64,000 nucleotides of DNA, taken from assembly GCF_000715015.1 (NCBI RefSeq), contig NZ_JMIW01000005.1:124001-188000 (forward strand), given 5' to 3'. The DNA is from Erythrobacter longus (GTDB taxonomy: Bacteria; Pseudomonadota; Alphaproteobacteria; Sphingomonadales; Sphingomonadaceae). Shown one piece after another: positions 41,477 to 50,848 of the stretch. The position numbers and the translations under genes were made by a program. How positions within the stretch are numbered: position 1 is the first letter of the stretch; the number at the start of each line of letters is the position of its first letter. The notes under the pieces were generated by a model. It was not told where the DNA came from and searched no databases. It saw only the letters and a list, made by a program, of their open reading frames with translations.

Positions 41477-41830
41477 ATGGCGAAATCGGGCAATTCATCG
41501 GCCAAATGGGGGCGCAAGCCGGTTTGGCTTACGGTCCTTGGACTAATCGTTCTCGCGCTTGGTCTTGCCGCAAATTACTATCGCGGTCCGATACAAGGAT
41601 ACACTGCGGCTGCCACCACCTATTCGGCGCGCGTTGCGTGTTCGTGTCGCTTTGTCGCCGGGCGCGATCTAGAAGATTGCGCGAAGGACAAGCTCTCCGG
41701 CATGGAAATGGTATCCTTGAGCGAAAACCCGGATGCGCAAAGCGTGACCGCCAGCATTCCCTTCGTCAACACAGCTACGGCGACGAGACGCGAAGGCTAT
41801 GGCTGCGTGCTCGAAAGCTGGGAGGGCTAA
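41477..41830 (+). CDS. Small single-pass membrane/exported protein
   Basis: 117 aa from ATG 41477, with AAGGAT about 13 bases upstream; an ATG at 41441 (129 aa) would overlap the divergent start codon of the serine hydrolase. After a basic start (AKWGRKPVWL) a strong membrane segment follows (about 18-35), then a periplasmic domain with cysteines CSCRF, EDCAKD and GYGCVL. This resembles short companions of EstB-type hydrolases seen in sphingomonads, though I am not sure. It might assist or regulate the divergent hydrolase, based only on position. Confidence 0.7.
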   Translation: MAKSGNSSAKWGRKPVWLTVLGLIVLALGLAANYYRGPIQGYTAAATTYSARVACSCRFVAGRDLEDCAKDKLSGMEMVSLSENPDAQSVTASIPFVNTATATRREGYGCVLESWEG

Positions 41831-41847
41831 GGTCAGGACCCCAGCGC

Positions 41848-43020
41848 TTAAGACGCGACAGAAGTGGTCGCATCGATCCAGCCGCCGCCGATCACGCGCT
41901 CGCCATGATAGATGACCGCTGCCTGTCCGGGGGCAACGCCAAATTCAGGCGTTGCAAAGCGGATGCGGGTTGAGGCGCCATCGCCCAGCGGCCCTTCGAG
42001 GGTGATCGGCACAGGCTTTGCCAGACTGCGAACCTTGGCGGTCAGCTTAGCGCCTTCAGGGACGGTGCCAATGCGATTGGTCTCGATCACTTCCGCGCTT
42101 TCCACCGCCAGCATACGCTTGGGCCCAACGCGCACTTCGCGAGTCTCAGCATCGAGACTGATGACGTAGAGCGGCTCAGGCTGTCCCCCGATCTCAAGCC
42201 CTTTGCGCTGGCCAACGGTGTAATGGACGATGCCCTTGTGCTCGCCCAAAGTCTCTCCGGTTGCGGCATGAATGATCGCGCCCGGCACCCCGCCTTCGGG
42301 GCGCAGCTTGGTCACAATCTTGGCGTAATTGCCATCGGGCACAAAACAGATGTCCTGACTGTCAGGCTTGGCTGCATTGCGAAGCCCTGCCGCCTCGGCC
42401 AGCTCGCGGACCTGCGTCTTGGGAAGACCACCCAGCGGGAAGCGGATGTAATCAAGCTGCGCCTGAGTCGTGGCATAGAGGAAGTAAGACTGATCGCGGG
42501 TTGCATCATTGGCGCGGTAAAGATGCGGGCCGCCCTCTGCTTCTTCGCGGCGAACATAATGCCCGGTCGCCAAGCAATCGGCACCAAGTTCGCGCGCCAT
42601 ACGGAACAGGTCGGTAAACTTGGGGCCCATATTGCAGCGGATGCATGGCACCGGCGTGCGCCCGGCCAGATATTCATCCGCAAACTGGTCGACGACTTCT
42701 TCTTTAAAAGCGCTTTCATGGTCGAAGACATAATGCGCAATGCCAAGCCGGTCGGAAACCGCACGCGCATCGGCAATGTCATCGCCTGCACAACACGCAC
42801 CCTTGCGCCCTGTCGCCGCGCCATAATCATAAAGCTGCAATGTGATGCCGATGACCTCTGCGCCAGTGTCAGCGGCAAGCGCAGCGACGACGGACGAATC
42901 GACTCCGCCGCTCATCGCAACGACGATTCGGCACTCAGAAGCCGGCCTTGGCAGGTTAAACAATGCAGCCGTATTGAGCCCAAAAGTGGGGCTTATGGTG
43001 GTGGGTTCGCGAAGTTTCAT
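41848..43020 (-). CDS. mnmA: tRNA-specific 2-thiouridylase MnmA
   Basis: 390 aa. The PP-loop [14 protein letters not shown], the catalytic cysteine in [11 protein letters not shown] and the second cysteine in [11 protein letters not shown] are all present, as are [10 protein letters not shown] and GHYVRRE. MnmA places sulfur at C2 of U34 in tRNA for Lys, Glu and Gln. The N-terminal extension (about 30 aa) before the PP-loop is usual in alphaproteobacteria. It converges on the small membrane-protein gene with 17 bp between. The sulfur relay proteins are not in the window. Confidence 0.96.
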   Translation of the reverse strand: MKLREPTTISPTFGLNTAALFNLPRPASECRIVVAMSGGVDSSVVAALAADTGAEVIGITLQLYDYGAATGRKGACCAGDDIADARAVSDRLGIAHYVFDHESAFKEEVVDQFADEYLAGRTPVPCIRCNMGPKFTDLFRMARELGADCLATGHYVRREEAEGGPHLYRANDATRDQSYFLYATTQAQLDYIRFPLGGLPKTQVRELAEAAGLRNAAKPDSQDICFVPDGNYAKIVTKLRPEGGVPGAIIHAATGETLGEHKGIVHYTVGQRKGLEIGGQPEPLYVISLDAETREVRVGPKRMLAVESAEVIETNRIGTVPEGAKLTAKVRSLAKPVPITLEGPLGDGASTRIRFATPEFGVAPGQAAVIYHGERVIGGGWIDATTSVAS

Positions 43021-43069
43021 GATCGGTTGGGCATATAGTCACCCATGTTGCAGATAGCCATAGCCCAGC

Positions 43070-43098
43070 GATTTTACGCCGAAGCACATTGATTTTAC
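43070..43098. promoter_or_regulatory. GATTTTAC direct repeats 21 bp apart upstream of the sciP operon
   Basis: GATTTTAC at 43070-43077 and again at 43091-43098, exactly 21 bp (two helical turns) apart, and TTTTAC again at 43181-43186 within the dyad GTAAA-N7-TTTAC (43170-43186). They lie in the 200 bp shared by mnmA (minus) and the sciP operon (plus), and look like binding sites for one protein. Confidence 0.45.
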
Positions 43099-43220
43099 AC
43101 GCATTTCTTGGCCGTTAACTTCGACAACCACAGTGTTGCCAAGCGCCTCGGCACACATCCTAAGCAGTAGTAAAGCTGCGTTTTACCACATTTTGACAAC
43201 CACCCCCTATACCTTTGCCC

Positions 43221-43670
43221 ATGTTCGAAAAGGCAGCGCCTCCTGTGATTCCTTCTGCACATTCTGCGACCACGCAGGAAGTCACCAATCGTGACCAGTT
43301 TACCGACCGGTCGAGCGATCTGAGCGTTCCTGTGGAAGTGGCCCCGTTGCGCACGATCGAATGGAGCGAGCTAACCGCGAGGTTGAGCGCGGCGCGCGAT
43401 TTAAGGCACTTGCTTCGTGAAGACATGGACAGAAAGCTCGACACTGACAAGCTAGGTTTTGCGACGGCGGCGGCACAATTTTTTCGCGCAATTGAAGAAG
43501 ACGAACGGTGCGTTAACCCTAATGCTTTAGAGGCCCGAAAAGCCCGTGCTGTTAGCCATGAAAGCATAGAGAGCAAGGGCCCGGATGAGGACCGTTTTGC
43601 TGAAGAAATATGCTCGGACAAATCGCACCGCGCGCGATTGTTGCAGAGCAATACGAGAGAAAAAGAATGA
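43221..43670 (+). CDS. Unrecognised hydrophilic protein encoded ahead of sciP
   Basis: 149 aa from the ATG at 43221 (an in-frame ATG at 43215 also exists). The protein is entirely polar, with no signal or membrane segment. A conserved-looking helical core is TIEWSELTARLSAARDLRHLLREDM (about 45-70), then LGFATAAAQFFRAIEEDERCVNPNAL; the remainder is charged. I do not recognise a family. Its stop overlaps the sciP ATG as ATGA, so the two are translated together, which points to a link with SciP/CtrA control. Confidence 0.75.
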   Translation: MFEKAAPPVIPSAHSATTQEVTNRDQFTDRSSDLSVPVEVAPLRTIEWSELTARLSAARDLRHLLREDMDRKLDTDKLGFATAAAQFFRAIEEDERCVNPNALEARKARAVSHESIESKGPDEDRFAEEICSDKSHRARLLQSNTREKE

Positions 43671-43966
43671 TTGAGAACCAAGACATCAAACCAGCACAAG
43701 TGATTGGCCCTCTCGGGGAACCCTTGACCATTGATGATCTGCCTTCTCCCTCGACGAAGCGGTGGGTTGTGCGTCGCAAGGCGGAAGTCGTTGCTGCGGT
43801 GAACGGCGGTTTGCTCACCATTGACGAAGTGCTCGAGCGTTATGGCCTCACCCTCGAGGAATTTGCCGGATGGCAGCGAGCGGTGGACCGGTCGGGCATG
43901 CAAGGTCTGCGAGTGACCCGGATTCAGCATTACCGCGATCTCTATGAGCGCCAATTGAAATACTAG
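43667..43966 (+). CDS. sciP: SciP-like CtrA inhibitor (DUF1153)
   Basis: 99 aa from the ATG at 43667. LPSPSTKRWVVRRKAEVVAA and the HTH region LLTIDEVLERYGLTLEEFAGW, ending LRVTRIQHYR, match DUF1153/SciP. In Caulobacter SciP binds CtrA and keeps it from activating transcription in G1. It overlaps the preceding unknown gene by 4 bp. Together with the DUF1013 regulator and the CtrA-like box in this window, it shows that the CtrA control network is present in this organism. Confidence 0.92.
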   Translation: MIENQDIKPAQVIGPLGEPLTIDDLPSPSTKRWVVRRKAEVVAAVNGGLLTIDEVLERYGLTLEEFAGWQRAVDRSGMQGLRVTRIQHYRDLYERQLKY

Positions 43967-44126
43967 GCTCAGCCGCCTATCCCGCATACAGTCCGGGGAC
44001 GGCTCAGGCTCCCGTTACCAAAATTCACATTTCTCTCTCGCGCTATTTTGCGCTAGCTACCCTATATGACCGGCTATGAAACCGCGCCGATTGAGCGTGG
44101 TACGGTGCCTTATAAGGGGAAGTTAA

Positions 44127-44396
44127 ATGGGATGGATTGTCGCACTCATCGTTGGCGGTGTTGCAGGTTGGCTTGCTAGCCTGGTTATGAACCGCGATGC
44201 ATCGATGGGTATATTCTGGAACATAGTTGTTGGTTGTGTCGGCTCAGTGGTCGGCAATATGATCGTTGGCCCGCTGCTTGGCATTACCGGGAGCGTGCAA
44301 GAGTTCTCGCTCACCGGTCTTGTTGTCGCAGTGGTCGGCGCGGTTGTTCTGCTTGGAATTCTTAATCTGATTCAGCGCGGCCGCATCAAGGGCTAA
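44127..44396 (+). CDS. GlsB/YeaQ/YmgE family membrane protein
   Basis: 89 aa with three hydrophobic segments (about 3-20, 28-50, 60-80). GWIVALIVGGVAGWLAS at the start and the Gly-rich middle (GCVGSVVGNMIVG) are typical of this stress-linked family, annotated as transglycosylase-associated, with unknown function. The ATG follows GGGGAAGTTAA. A hairpin terminator follows at 44451. The 160 bp before it hold CCTTATAAGG (44107-44116) but no clear promoter. Confidence 0.92.
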   Translation: MGWIVALIVGGVAGWLASLVMNRDASMGIFWNIVVGCVGSVVGNMIVGPLLGITGSVQEFSLTGLVVAVVGAVVLLGILNLIQRGRIKG

Positions 44397-44450
44397 AAAC
44401 CAAAGCGGTTTGAAAGCGGGCCACACCGCCGGACCGCTGAGAGATTTAAG

Positions 44451-44485
44451 AGGACGGTGCGAGGGCTTTAACCTTGCGCCGTCCT
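44451..44485 (+). terminator. Terminator after the GlsB-like gene
   Basis: AGGACGGTGCGAGG (44451-44464) pairs with CCTTGCGCCGTCCT (44472-44485) over 14 positions with two G-U wobbles, loop GCTTTAA, followed by a modest T-rich tail (TTGTCTTT). Confidence 0.75.
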
Positions 44486-44587
44486 TTGTCTTTGGGAACT
44501 TCGTTTGCCCGCAGACGTCTTTCGTCTAGGCCCAAAGTCATCGGTCGAGATACGGATTGCCCTTTTTCATGCTGTGAGTATGAGGGA

Positions 44588-44614
44588 TTGCAAGGGGTGA
44601 CTTATGCCTATAAT
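44588..44614 (+). promoter_or_regulatory. Candidate promoter of the RND efflux operon
   Basis: TTGCAA (44588-44593) and a perfect TATAAT (44609-44614) with a 15-bp spacer, somewhat short. The ATG of the adaptor gene lies 65 bp downstream. No dyad operator is obvious nearby and no TetR-type regulator gene adjoins the pump. Confidence 0.5.
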
Positions 44615-44678
44615 ACACCCTGTGTCGGACAAAAGCGGGCTCAATGCCCGTAAGTGTCACCGCTAGAAGGCAATTGGC

Positions 44679-45872
44679 ATGAATTACGCGAGCACCATCG
44701 ATGCAGAGGCGCAGGACGAGGTTCCTTCGGACGCTTTGACACAATATCACGAGCAGCAAGGTTCTGCGATGGGCCGCAAACTGCTGATTTCAGGCGGCAT
44801 CTTGCTGGCGCTGCTTCTGGCGATTGGTGCTTACTTTGCGCTGGCTGGCGGTGAGCCGGTTGGTCCAGGTGATGACAACACACAGGCGCCGGTCGTGACC
44901 GTGATCGCCCCCGGAAAGACCACGGTCGAAGGCCAGGTCGAAGCGCCCGGCACCCTTGCTGCGCGCCGGCCCATGCCCGTTGGTGTAGTGGGCGAAGGTG
45001 GTCAGGTTCTGTCCGTTCGAGTGGATGCGGGCGACTGGGTTAGTGCAGGGCAAGTTCTGGCTGTGATTGATCGCTCTGTCCAAGCGCAGCAAGCAGCGGC
45101 GCAGGAGGCTCAGATCGGCGTGGCGCGTGCGGATGCACAATTGGCTCAGTCCAATCTTGACCGGGCACTGCAATTAGTAGAGCGCGGATTTATCTCCAAG
45201 GCAGAAATCGACCGCCTGACCGCCACTCGCGATTCCGCTGCTGCCCGGATCAAGGTGGCCCAGGCACAGCTTGCGGAACTGCGCGCCCGTAACGCGCGGC
45301 TCAATGTGACCGCCCCTGCTGCCGGCTATATCTTGGAGCGCAATGTAGAGCCGGGTCAAACCGTCGGAGGTGCCTCTGGCGCGTTGTTCACGATCGCGCG
45401 CGGCGGCGAATTTGAAATGCTCGCTGAAATCAGCGAGACGCAGCTCGCTACACTTTCCGTCGGCGCTTCGGCGACTGTCGTACCCGCAGGCACCGACAAG
45501 AGTTTCGAGGGTCAAATCTGGCAGCTTTCGCCGGTCGTGGACCCTCAAACCCGTCAAGGAACGGCCCGCATCGCTTTGTCATATCAACCTGGACTACGCC
45601 CCGGTGGTTTTGCCACAGCGCGGATCAACAGCGGGACGGTTACAGCAACCGTGCTTCCAGAAAGCGCGGTTCTTGCGGACGATCAAGGCAGCTATGTCTA
45701 TGTCGTCAACAAGGAAAACAAAGCAATCCGGACACCGGTCCAAACCGGCATGGTGACGCCTGATGGCATTGCTATCACTGGTGGGATTACCGGGACCGAA
45801 TCCATCGTTTTGCGCGCAGGCGGCTTCCTCAATCCGGGCGAAACCGTCAGCCCAAGGCGTGAAGAGAATTGA
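44679..45872 (+). CDS. RND efflux periplasmic adaptor (membrane fusion protein)
   Basis: 397 aa. A 35-residue cytoplasmic start, one membrane segment (about 35-56), then the periplasmic part: biotinyl-lipoyl hairpin halves VGEGGQVLSVRVDAGDWV and LNVTAPAAGYILERNVEPGQ around an alpha-hairpin (about 135-205), and the beta-barrel SATVVPAGTDKSFEGQIWQL. It lacks a lipobox. It links an inner-membrane RND pump to an outer-membrane channel. The permease gene follows after 83 bp; no TolC-like gene is in the window, so a channel encoded elsewhere must be used. Confidence 0.95.
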   Translation: MNYASTIDAEAQDEVPSDALTQYHEQQGSAMGRKLLISGGILLALLLAIGAYFALAGGEPVGPGDDNTQAPVVTVIAPGKTTVEGQVEAPGTLAARRPMPVGVVGEGGQVLSVRVDAGDWVSAGQVLAVIDRSVQAQQAAAQEAQIGVARADAQLAQSNLDRALQLVERGFISKAEIDRLTATRDSAAARIKVAQAQLAELRARNARLNVTAPAAGYILERNVEPGQTVGGASGALFTIARGGEFEMLAEISETQLATLSVGASATVVPAGTDKSFEGQIWQLSPVVDPQTRQGTARIALSYQPGLRPGGFATARINSGTVTATVLPESAVLADDQGSYVYVVNKENKAIRTPVQTGMVTPDGIAITGGITGTESIVLRAGGFLNPGETVSPRREEN

Positions 45873-45955
45873 GCGGCATCTGATCCGGCACAAGTTGCGT
45901 AATTTGTTCCAAGCGTCAGACTATCGCCGAAAGAGATAAAGGCAGGCAAAACTCC

Positions 45956-48900
45956 ATGAACTTCCGTAATCTCTCAGCCTGGTCGATCCGCAACCCTGTG
46001 ATCCCGCTCGTCATGTTCACCGCCCTTCTTTTTGCAGGGCTGGTGAGTTTCCGAAATATGGACATCACCAACAACCCGGATATTGAATTTCCGGCGGTGA
46101 CTGTCGGCATCTCGCAGCCAGGTGCTGCGCCTAGCGAAATTGAAAACCAGATCACTCAGCAGGTCGAAAGCGCGGTGCGCTCGATCAACGGGGTGAAACA
46201 GATTTCCTCCACTGCGAGCGAGGGGTTCTCCAATACCTTTGTCGAATTTGAAATCGGTACCGATCCCAATGTGGTGGTATCCGAGGTCAAGAACGCGGTT
46301 GACAGGATCCGGGGCAGCCTTCCCGACGGCATCCAGGAACCGCGCGTCAACAAGGTTGAGGCGGCTGGCGGCTTCCTCGGCATTTACGCGGTGCAAGCCG
46401 ATGATATGACCATCGAGCAATTGAGCTGGTTTATTGATGATACTGTCACGAAACGGCTGTTAGATATCACCGGTATGGCCGAAGTGGGCCGGTTTGGCGG
46501 CGTGGACCGCGCAATTGAGGTCGTTCTTGACCCTGCCAAGATGCAGGCCTTTGGCGTGACCGCCGGGCAAATCAACAACGTCCTTCGCCAAACCAATGTG
46601 AACGCGGCAGGCGGCCTTGCAGAGGTCGGCGGCACCCGCCAATCCTTGCGCGTCCTTGGCAATAACGAAACCGCATTTGAGCTGTCACAACGCCAGCTTC
46701 AATTGGGCGGTGGCCGCACGGTACGCCTCGCCGATGTGGCAACCGTGCGCGATGGCTTTTCCGAACGCACCTCAATCAGCGAAGTTGGCGACCGAGAAGT
46801 CGTGAATTTCTACATGAGCCGCGCCAAAGGTGCCTCGGATGTGACGGTGTTCGAGAATGCTCAGGCGATGATCGCCGATCTTCAGGCCGAGAACCCGGAT
46901 TTGAAGTTCATCCCTCTGTTCAACACTGTCAAATACACCAAAAGCCAATATGCAAGTTCGATGCAGGCCCTGATTGAGGGCGCTGTGCTTGCGGTTGTCG
47001 TGGTGTTCCTGTTCCTGCGCGATTGGCGGGCAACCTTCATCAGCGCAGTCGCCATTCCGTTGTCTGCTATCCCGACATTCTTCTTTATGGACCTGCTCGG
47101 GTTCAACCTGAACTTCTTGTCCCTGCTCGCCCTTGGCCTTGTGGCCGGTGTCCTGGTCGATGACGCGATCGTGGAGATCGAGAACATAGTCAGACACATG
47201 CGGATGGGCAAAACTGCCTACCAGGCAAGTATCGATGCAGCCGATGAAATCGGCCTTCCGGTGGTTGCGACGAGTTTCTGTATCGTTGCGGTCTTCCTGC
47301 CGGTCGGTTTGATGCCGGGTATCTCGGGGCAATTCTTCCAGAACTTTGGCCTCACCGTTGTGATCGCTGTGCTGATGTCACTCGCGGTTGCACGGATGAT
47401 TACGCCTTTGATGGCGGCCTATTTCCTCTCTGCCAAAGGCCACGCCGAGCACGGCGAGGGCAAGTGGATGGACCGCTATTTGCGGGTGCTCCAATGGACC
47501 CTTGATAGCAGCACGATGTACAAACTTCGCGAAGGCATCGAAGGACCGCGTTCGCGTTGGCTTTACACACTTGCTTTGCTGGTCGTGTCGGTGCTCTTGC
47601 TTGCAGTTCCAGCGGCTGTGGTTTTCTCCTTGTGGGGCCTTGTCGGTGAAGTGAACCTGCATGGCCAAGTCGCCGCGCTATTCACAGACGACCAATATGG
47701 CTTTGTTTACAAGAGCATTTCGAAGGTTTTCGAAGTCGCACAGTTGTTGACCGTGACATTTGTCGCAGGCGTTGCGACATGGCTTGCGCTTAAACTGCTT
47801 GAGCTGTTTGCTGGTACGGGCTCACGCCTGCGTCAATCTATGCGCTACCTCACCGCGCGCTTCCGCGATCACCGTGTGTGGATGCTGGGGATGGGGTGGA
47901 TGTCGCTTCTGGTGACTGTTGTGCTCCTCACGACGGTTCCCGGCCAGTTCCAGCCAGACATCGACGATTCCAACAGTGAAATTGCCATCGAAATGGTGCC
48001 CGGCACCACACTTGAAGGCACGAAACGCGTGGTTGATCAGGTCACCGATCTCCTCATGCAAGAGCAGGAAGTTGAGCTCACACTTGAACGTATTCGTGTG
48101 GGCGAAGCGACCATTTACGTGACCCTCAAAGAAGATCGCGAACGCTCCTCTATCGTCTTCCAGCGTGAAATGGCTCCGATCCTCAACACCGTGGCCGATG
48201 CGCGCGTTCGCTTCGTTGCGGAAAGTTTTGGCGGCGCAGGCTCGGGCCGCGATATGACCGTAATGCTCGCAGGCTCTGACCCCGTCCTGTTAAATGACAC
48301 CGCCACCAAGCTCGTTGAAGAGATGAAGGGTCTCGACAGCCTCGTGGCTCCGCGCATTGGCGCTGACCTTCGTCGGCCTGAGATTATCATCACCCCCAAC
48401 GAACAATTGGCCGCAGAGCTTGGCGTTTCGACGCTCGCTTTGAGTCAGGCGATCCGCATTGCCACCCTCGGCGAGATCGAACAGAACGCGGCAAAATTCT
48501 CACTTTCTGACCGTCAGATCCCGATCAATGTGAAGCTTGGTGAAGATGCCCGCGGGAAGATGACCACCATCGAAAACCTGCCGGTGCAAACATCGGCGGG
48601 CGGCACTGTCCCATTGTCACGCGTGGCGACCATCGAATTTGGCTCAGGCCCGACCACGATCCAACGCTACAATCAGAACCGCCGTGTTTTCATCGGCGCT
48701 GACCTTGCAAGCGGCGTTTTGAGGGGCAATGCCCAGGCAGAGATCGACGCGCTGCCTACACTGCAAGACCTGCCCCAAGGCGTCATCCGTGACGCCGTAG
48801 GCCAAGATGAAATCCAGCAAGAATTGCTTGGCAATTTGAGCATTGCAATCGTCTCAGGCGTGTTGCTTGTGTTTGCCTGCCTCGTGCTTCTCTACAAGCG

Positions 48901-49459
48901 CTTGATGAGCCCGCTTGTAAATATGACCTCGCTCGCGCTCGCGCCATTGGGCGGAATCATGCTGATCTGGCTGGTGGGTATGCCGCAGTCGATGCCGGTT
49001 TATATCGGAATGCTGCTCTTGCTAGGGATTGTCTCCAAGAACTCGATCCTCCTAATCGACTTTGCGATTGAGGAAATGGAGCGGGGCACAGACAAGCTTA
49101 GTGCAATCATGGACGCAGGTCACAAGCGCGCACAGCCGATTGTCATGACCACCGTTGCCATGGTTGCAGGCATGGTTCCCGTGTCCCTCTCGCTGACCGG
49201 CGATGGGGCCTGGCGTCAGCCGATGGGCATTGTGGTGATTGGCGGTTTGATGTTGTCGACACTGCTCACCTTGCTGATTGTGCCAGCTGGCTTTAGCCTT
49301 GCCGACGGGGTTGAGAAGCGGGTTGGGCCATGGCTGCGCAAGAGCTTGCTCACCTATCAGCCCGGCGACGATGGCCAGCCCGTGCTCGAAGCGCCTCTTC
49401 CGCCTCGTGCGCAAACAAAGCCACAAATCCCGCCTCCGGGGGCCGAGCCTGCCGAGTAA
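45956..49459 (+). CDS. RND efflux permease with extra membrane insertion
   Basis: 1167 aa, about 120 longer than AcrB-like pumps. TM1 lies at about 13-30; the TM2-TM6 block starts near 336 with the proton-relay motif GLVAGVLVDDAIVEIENI in TM4. At about 521-638 an insertion holds two more hydrophobic segments (LYTLALLVVSVLLLAVPAA and LLTVTFVAGVATWLALKLL) before the usual TM7 (MSLLVTVVLLTTVPGQF). The second half is normal, ending with TM8-TM12 and a Pro-rich tail. It is a proton-driven exporter; the substrate is unknown. The first periplasmic half (SQPGAAPSEIENQITQQVE) fits the HAE-1 family. Confidence 0.93.
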   Translation: MNFRNLSAWSIRNPVIPLVMFTALLFAGLVSFRNMDITNNPDIEFPAVTVGISQPGAAPSEIENQITQQVESAVRSINGVKQISSTASEGFSNTFVEFEIGTDPNVVVSEVKNAVDRIRGSLPDGIQEPRVNKVEAAGGFLGIYAVQADDMTIEQLSWFIDDTVTKRLLDITGMAEVGRFGGVDRAIEVVLDPAKMQAFGVTAGQINNVLRQTNVNAAGGLAEVGGTRQSLRVLGNNETAFELSQRQLQLGGGRTVRLADVATVRDGFSERTSISEVGDREVVNFYMSRAKGASDVTVFENAQAMIADLQAENPDLKFIPLFNTVKYTKSQYASSMQALIEGAVLAVVVVFLFLRDWRATFISAVAIPLSAIPTFFFMDLLGFNLNFLSLLALGLVAGVLVDDAIVEIENIVRHMRMGKTAYQASIDAADEIGLPVVATSFCIVAVFLPVGLMPGISGQFFQNFGLTVVIAVLMSLAVARMITPLMAAYFLSAKGHAEHGEGKWMDRYLRVLQWTLDSSTMYKLREGIEGPRSRWLYTLALLVVSVLLLAVPAAVVFSLWGLVGEVNLHGQVAALFTDDQYGFVYKSISKVFEVAQLLTVTFVAGVATWLALKLLELFAGTGSRLRQSMRYLTARFRDHRVWMLGMGWMSLLVTVVLLTTVPGQFQPDIDDSNSEIAIEMVPGTTLEGTKRVVDQVTDLLMQEQEVELTLERIRVGEATIYVTLKEDRERSSIVFQREMAPILNTVADARVRFVAESFGGAGSGRDMTVMLAGSDPVLLNDTATKLVEEMKGLDSLVAPRIGADLRRPEIIITPNEQLAAELGVSTLALSQAIRIATLGEIEQNAAKFSLSDRQIPINVKLGEDARGKMTTIENLPVQTSAGGTVPLSRVATIEFGSGPTTIQRYNQNRRVFIGADLASGVLRGNAQAEIDALPTLQDLPQGVIRDAVGQDEIQQELLGNLSIAIVSGVLLVFACLVLLYKRLMSPLVNMTSLALAPLGGIMLIWLVGMPQSMPVYIGMLLLLGIVSKNSILLIDFAIEEMERGTDKLSAIMDAGHKRAQPIVMTTVAMVAGMVPVSLSLTGDGAWRQPMGIVVIGGLMLSTLLTLLIVPAGFSLADGVEKRVGPWLRKSLLTYQPGDDGQPVLEAPLPPRAQTKPQIPPPGAEPAE

Positions 49460-49536
49460 GCCTTTCTTTTTGCCTCGTGCCGCTTGCGCCTTTGGTCTTT
49501 TCAAATGGCGTCAGCTTGGGCACAGAGCGCTCTTGA

Positions 49537-50829
49537 ATGGCTGAAACGCGAAACTCCATCCCTCTGAAGTTCGGCGGAGAACCGCTCACCCCCGACCGTG
49601 CCCGGCGTATGCGCTGGACGGCGACAGGCCTATTGCTTGCGATGGGCGTATTGTTCTTCACAACCCATGGGCTGGTGCCGGCACACCCTGCATGGGGCTA
49701 CGTCAACGCCTTTGCCGAAGCGGCCATGGTTGGCGGTCTTGCCGATTGGTTTGCGGTGACGGCTCTTTTCCGCCACCCGCTCGGGCTCCCGATCCCGCAC
49801 ACGGCGATCATCCCGTCCAATAAAGACCGTATCGCCGATACGATGGCGCAATTCCTTCAGGAAAACTTCCTGACGCCTGCCGTCGTCGCAAGGCGCATGT
49901 CGGGCATGAATGTGGCGCGGGCCATTGGCGACTTTTTGGTGGTCAGCCCGGATGATCAGGGGGCGGACAATCGCTCACGCATTACCGGCGGCGCAGCAGA
50001 ATTGCTTGCCGAAGTGCTGGAATCGCTTGATCCGGACCGGCTCGGCAATCAGGTTCGCGCGGGGCTTGGCAGGCAGCTTGGCAAAATCGATGTGTCGCCC
50101 CTTGCGGGCCGTATGCTTGAAAACACGATGGCTGATCAACGCCATTTGCCTCTCATCAACGGATTTGTCCGCTGGGCTGGGCTCACCCTTGAAGACAATG
50201 AAGAGACCGTGCGCTCTATCATCCACGAGAGGGTGAACGGGGTCTTGCGCTGGGCGGGGCTTGATAAGACGATTTCGTCTAACGTGCTGGATGGTCTCTA
50301 TAAATTGCTTGCCGAAGTGCTGGTTGATCCAGAGCATCCCATTCGCGGCAAGATTGAAGAAGGGCTCAAAAAGCTCGCCTTTGATCTGCAAAACGATCCC
50401 GAAACACGCGCGCGGGTGGAGGATATGAAGAGCGATCTTCTTGAGAACCCGGCCGTTGCTGAATGGTGGATGGGCGTGTGGGAGCGTATTCGCCAATCGC
50501 TGATCCGCCGCGCGCGCGACCCCAATAGCGAATTGGGTAACGATATGCGGGTCGGCCTGTCGGATCTTGGCGAGGCGCTTAAACAGGACCCACGCCTTCA
50601 GACCCAGATCAACCGTTTCGCGCGCCGTACAGCGGTTGGCATCGCGACCCGTTATGGCAGCGAAATCGTGACGCTTGTGTCAGAGACGGTGAAACGCTGG
50701 GATGCCACCACCATTACAGGCCGCATTGAGAGCGCGGTGGGCCGCGACCTTCAGTTTATCCGTGTGAACGGCACCATTGTCGGCGGCCTTGTGGGCATGA
50801 CGCTGCACTTTATTGTGAGCTTTCTCTAA
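49537..50829 (+). CDS. DUF445 family membrane protein
   Basis: 430 aa. A membrane segment near the N-terminus (about 27-46) and another at the very end (about 411-430) bracket a long helical middle, as usual for DUF445 (YjiN-like). AFAEAAMVGGLADWFAVTALFRHPLG and AIIPSNKDRIADTMAQFLQENF are family motifs. The function is unknown. It follows the RND permease by 77 bp on the same strand, without a clear terminator, so read-through from the pump operon is possible. The ATG at 49537 is preceded by a poor ribosome binding site. Confidence 0.92.
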   Translation: MAETRNSIPLKFGGEPLTPDRARRMRWTATGLLLAMGVLFFTTHGLVPAHPAWGYVNAFAEAAMVGGLADWFAVTALFRHPLGLPIPHTAIIPSNKDRIADTMAQFLQENFLTPAVVARRMSGMNVARAIGDFLVVSPDDQGADNRSRITGGAAELLAEVLESLDPDRLGNQVRAGLGRQLGKIDVSPLAGRMLENTMADQRHLPLINGFVRWAGLTLEDNEETVRSIIHERVNGVLRWAGLDKTISSNVLDGLYKLLAEVLVDPEHPIRGKIEEGLKKLAFDLQNDPETRARVEDMKSDLLENPAVAEWWMGVWERIRQSLIRRARDPNSELGNDMRVGLSDLGEALKQDPRLQTQINRFARRTAVGIATRYGSEIVTLVSETVKRWDATTITGRIESAVGRDLQFIRVNGTIVGGLVGMTLHFIVSFL

Positions 50830-50848
50830 CGCGCGAGGCCGGTGGCGC

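Noticed and set aside
43193..43213. TTGACA...TATACC as a sigma-70 promoter for the sciP operon
   Set aside because: The spacer is about 10 bp, far too short, and no -10-like hexamer is present at 17 bp.
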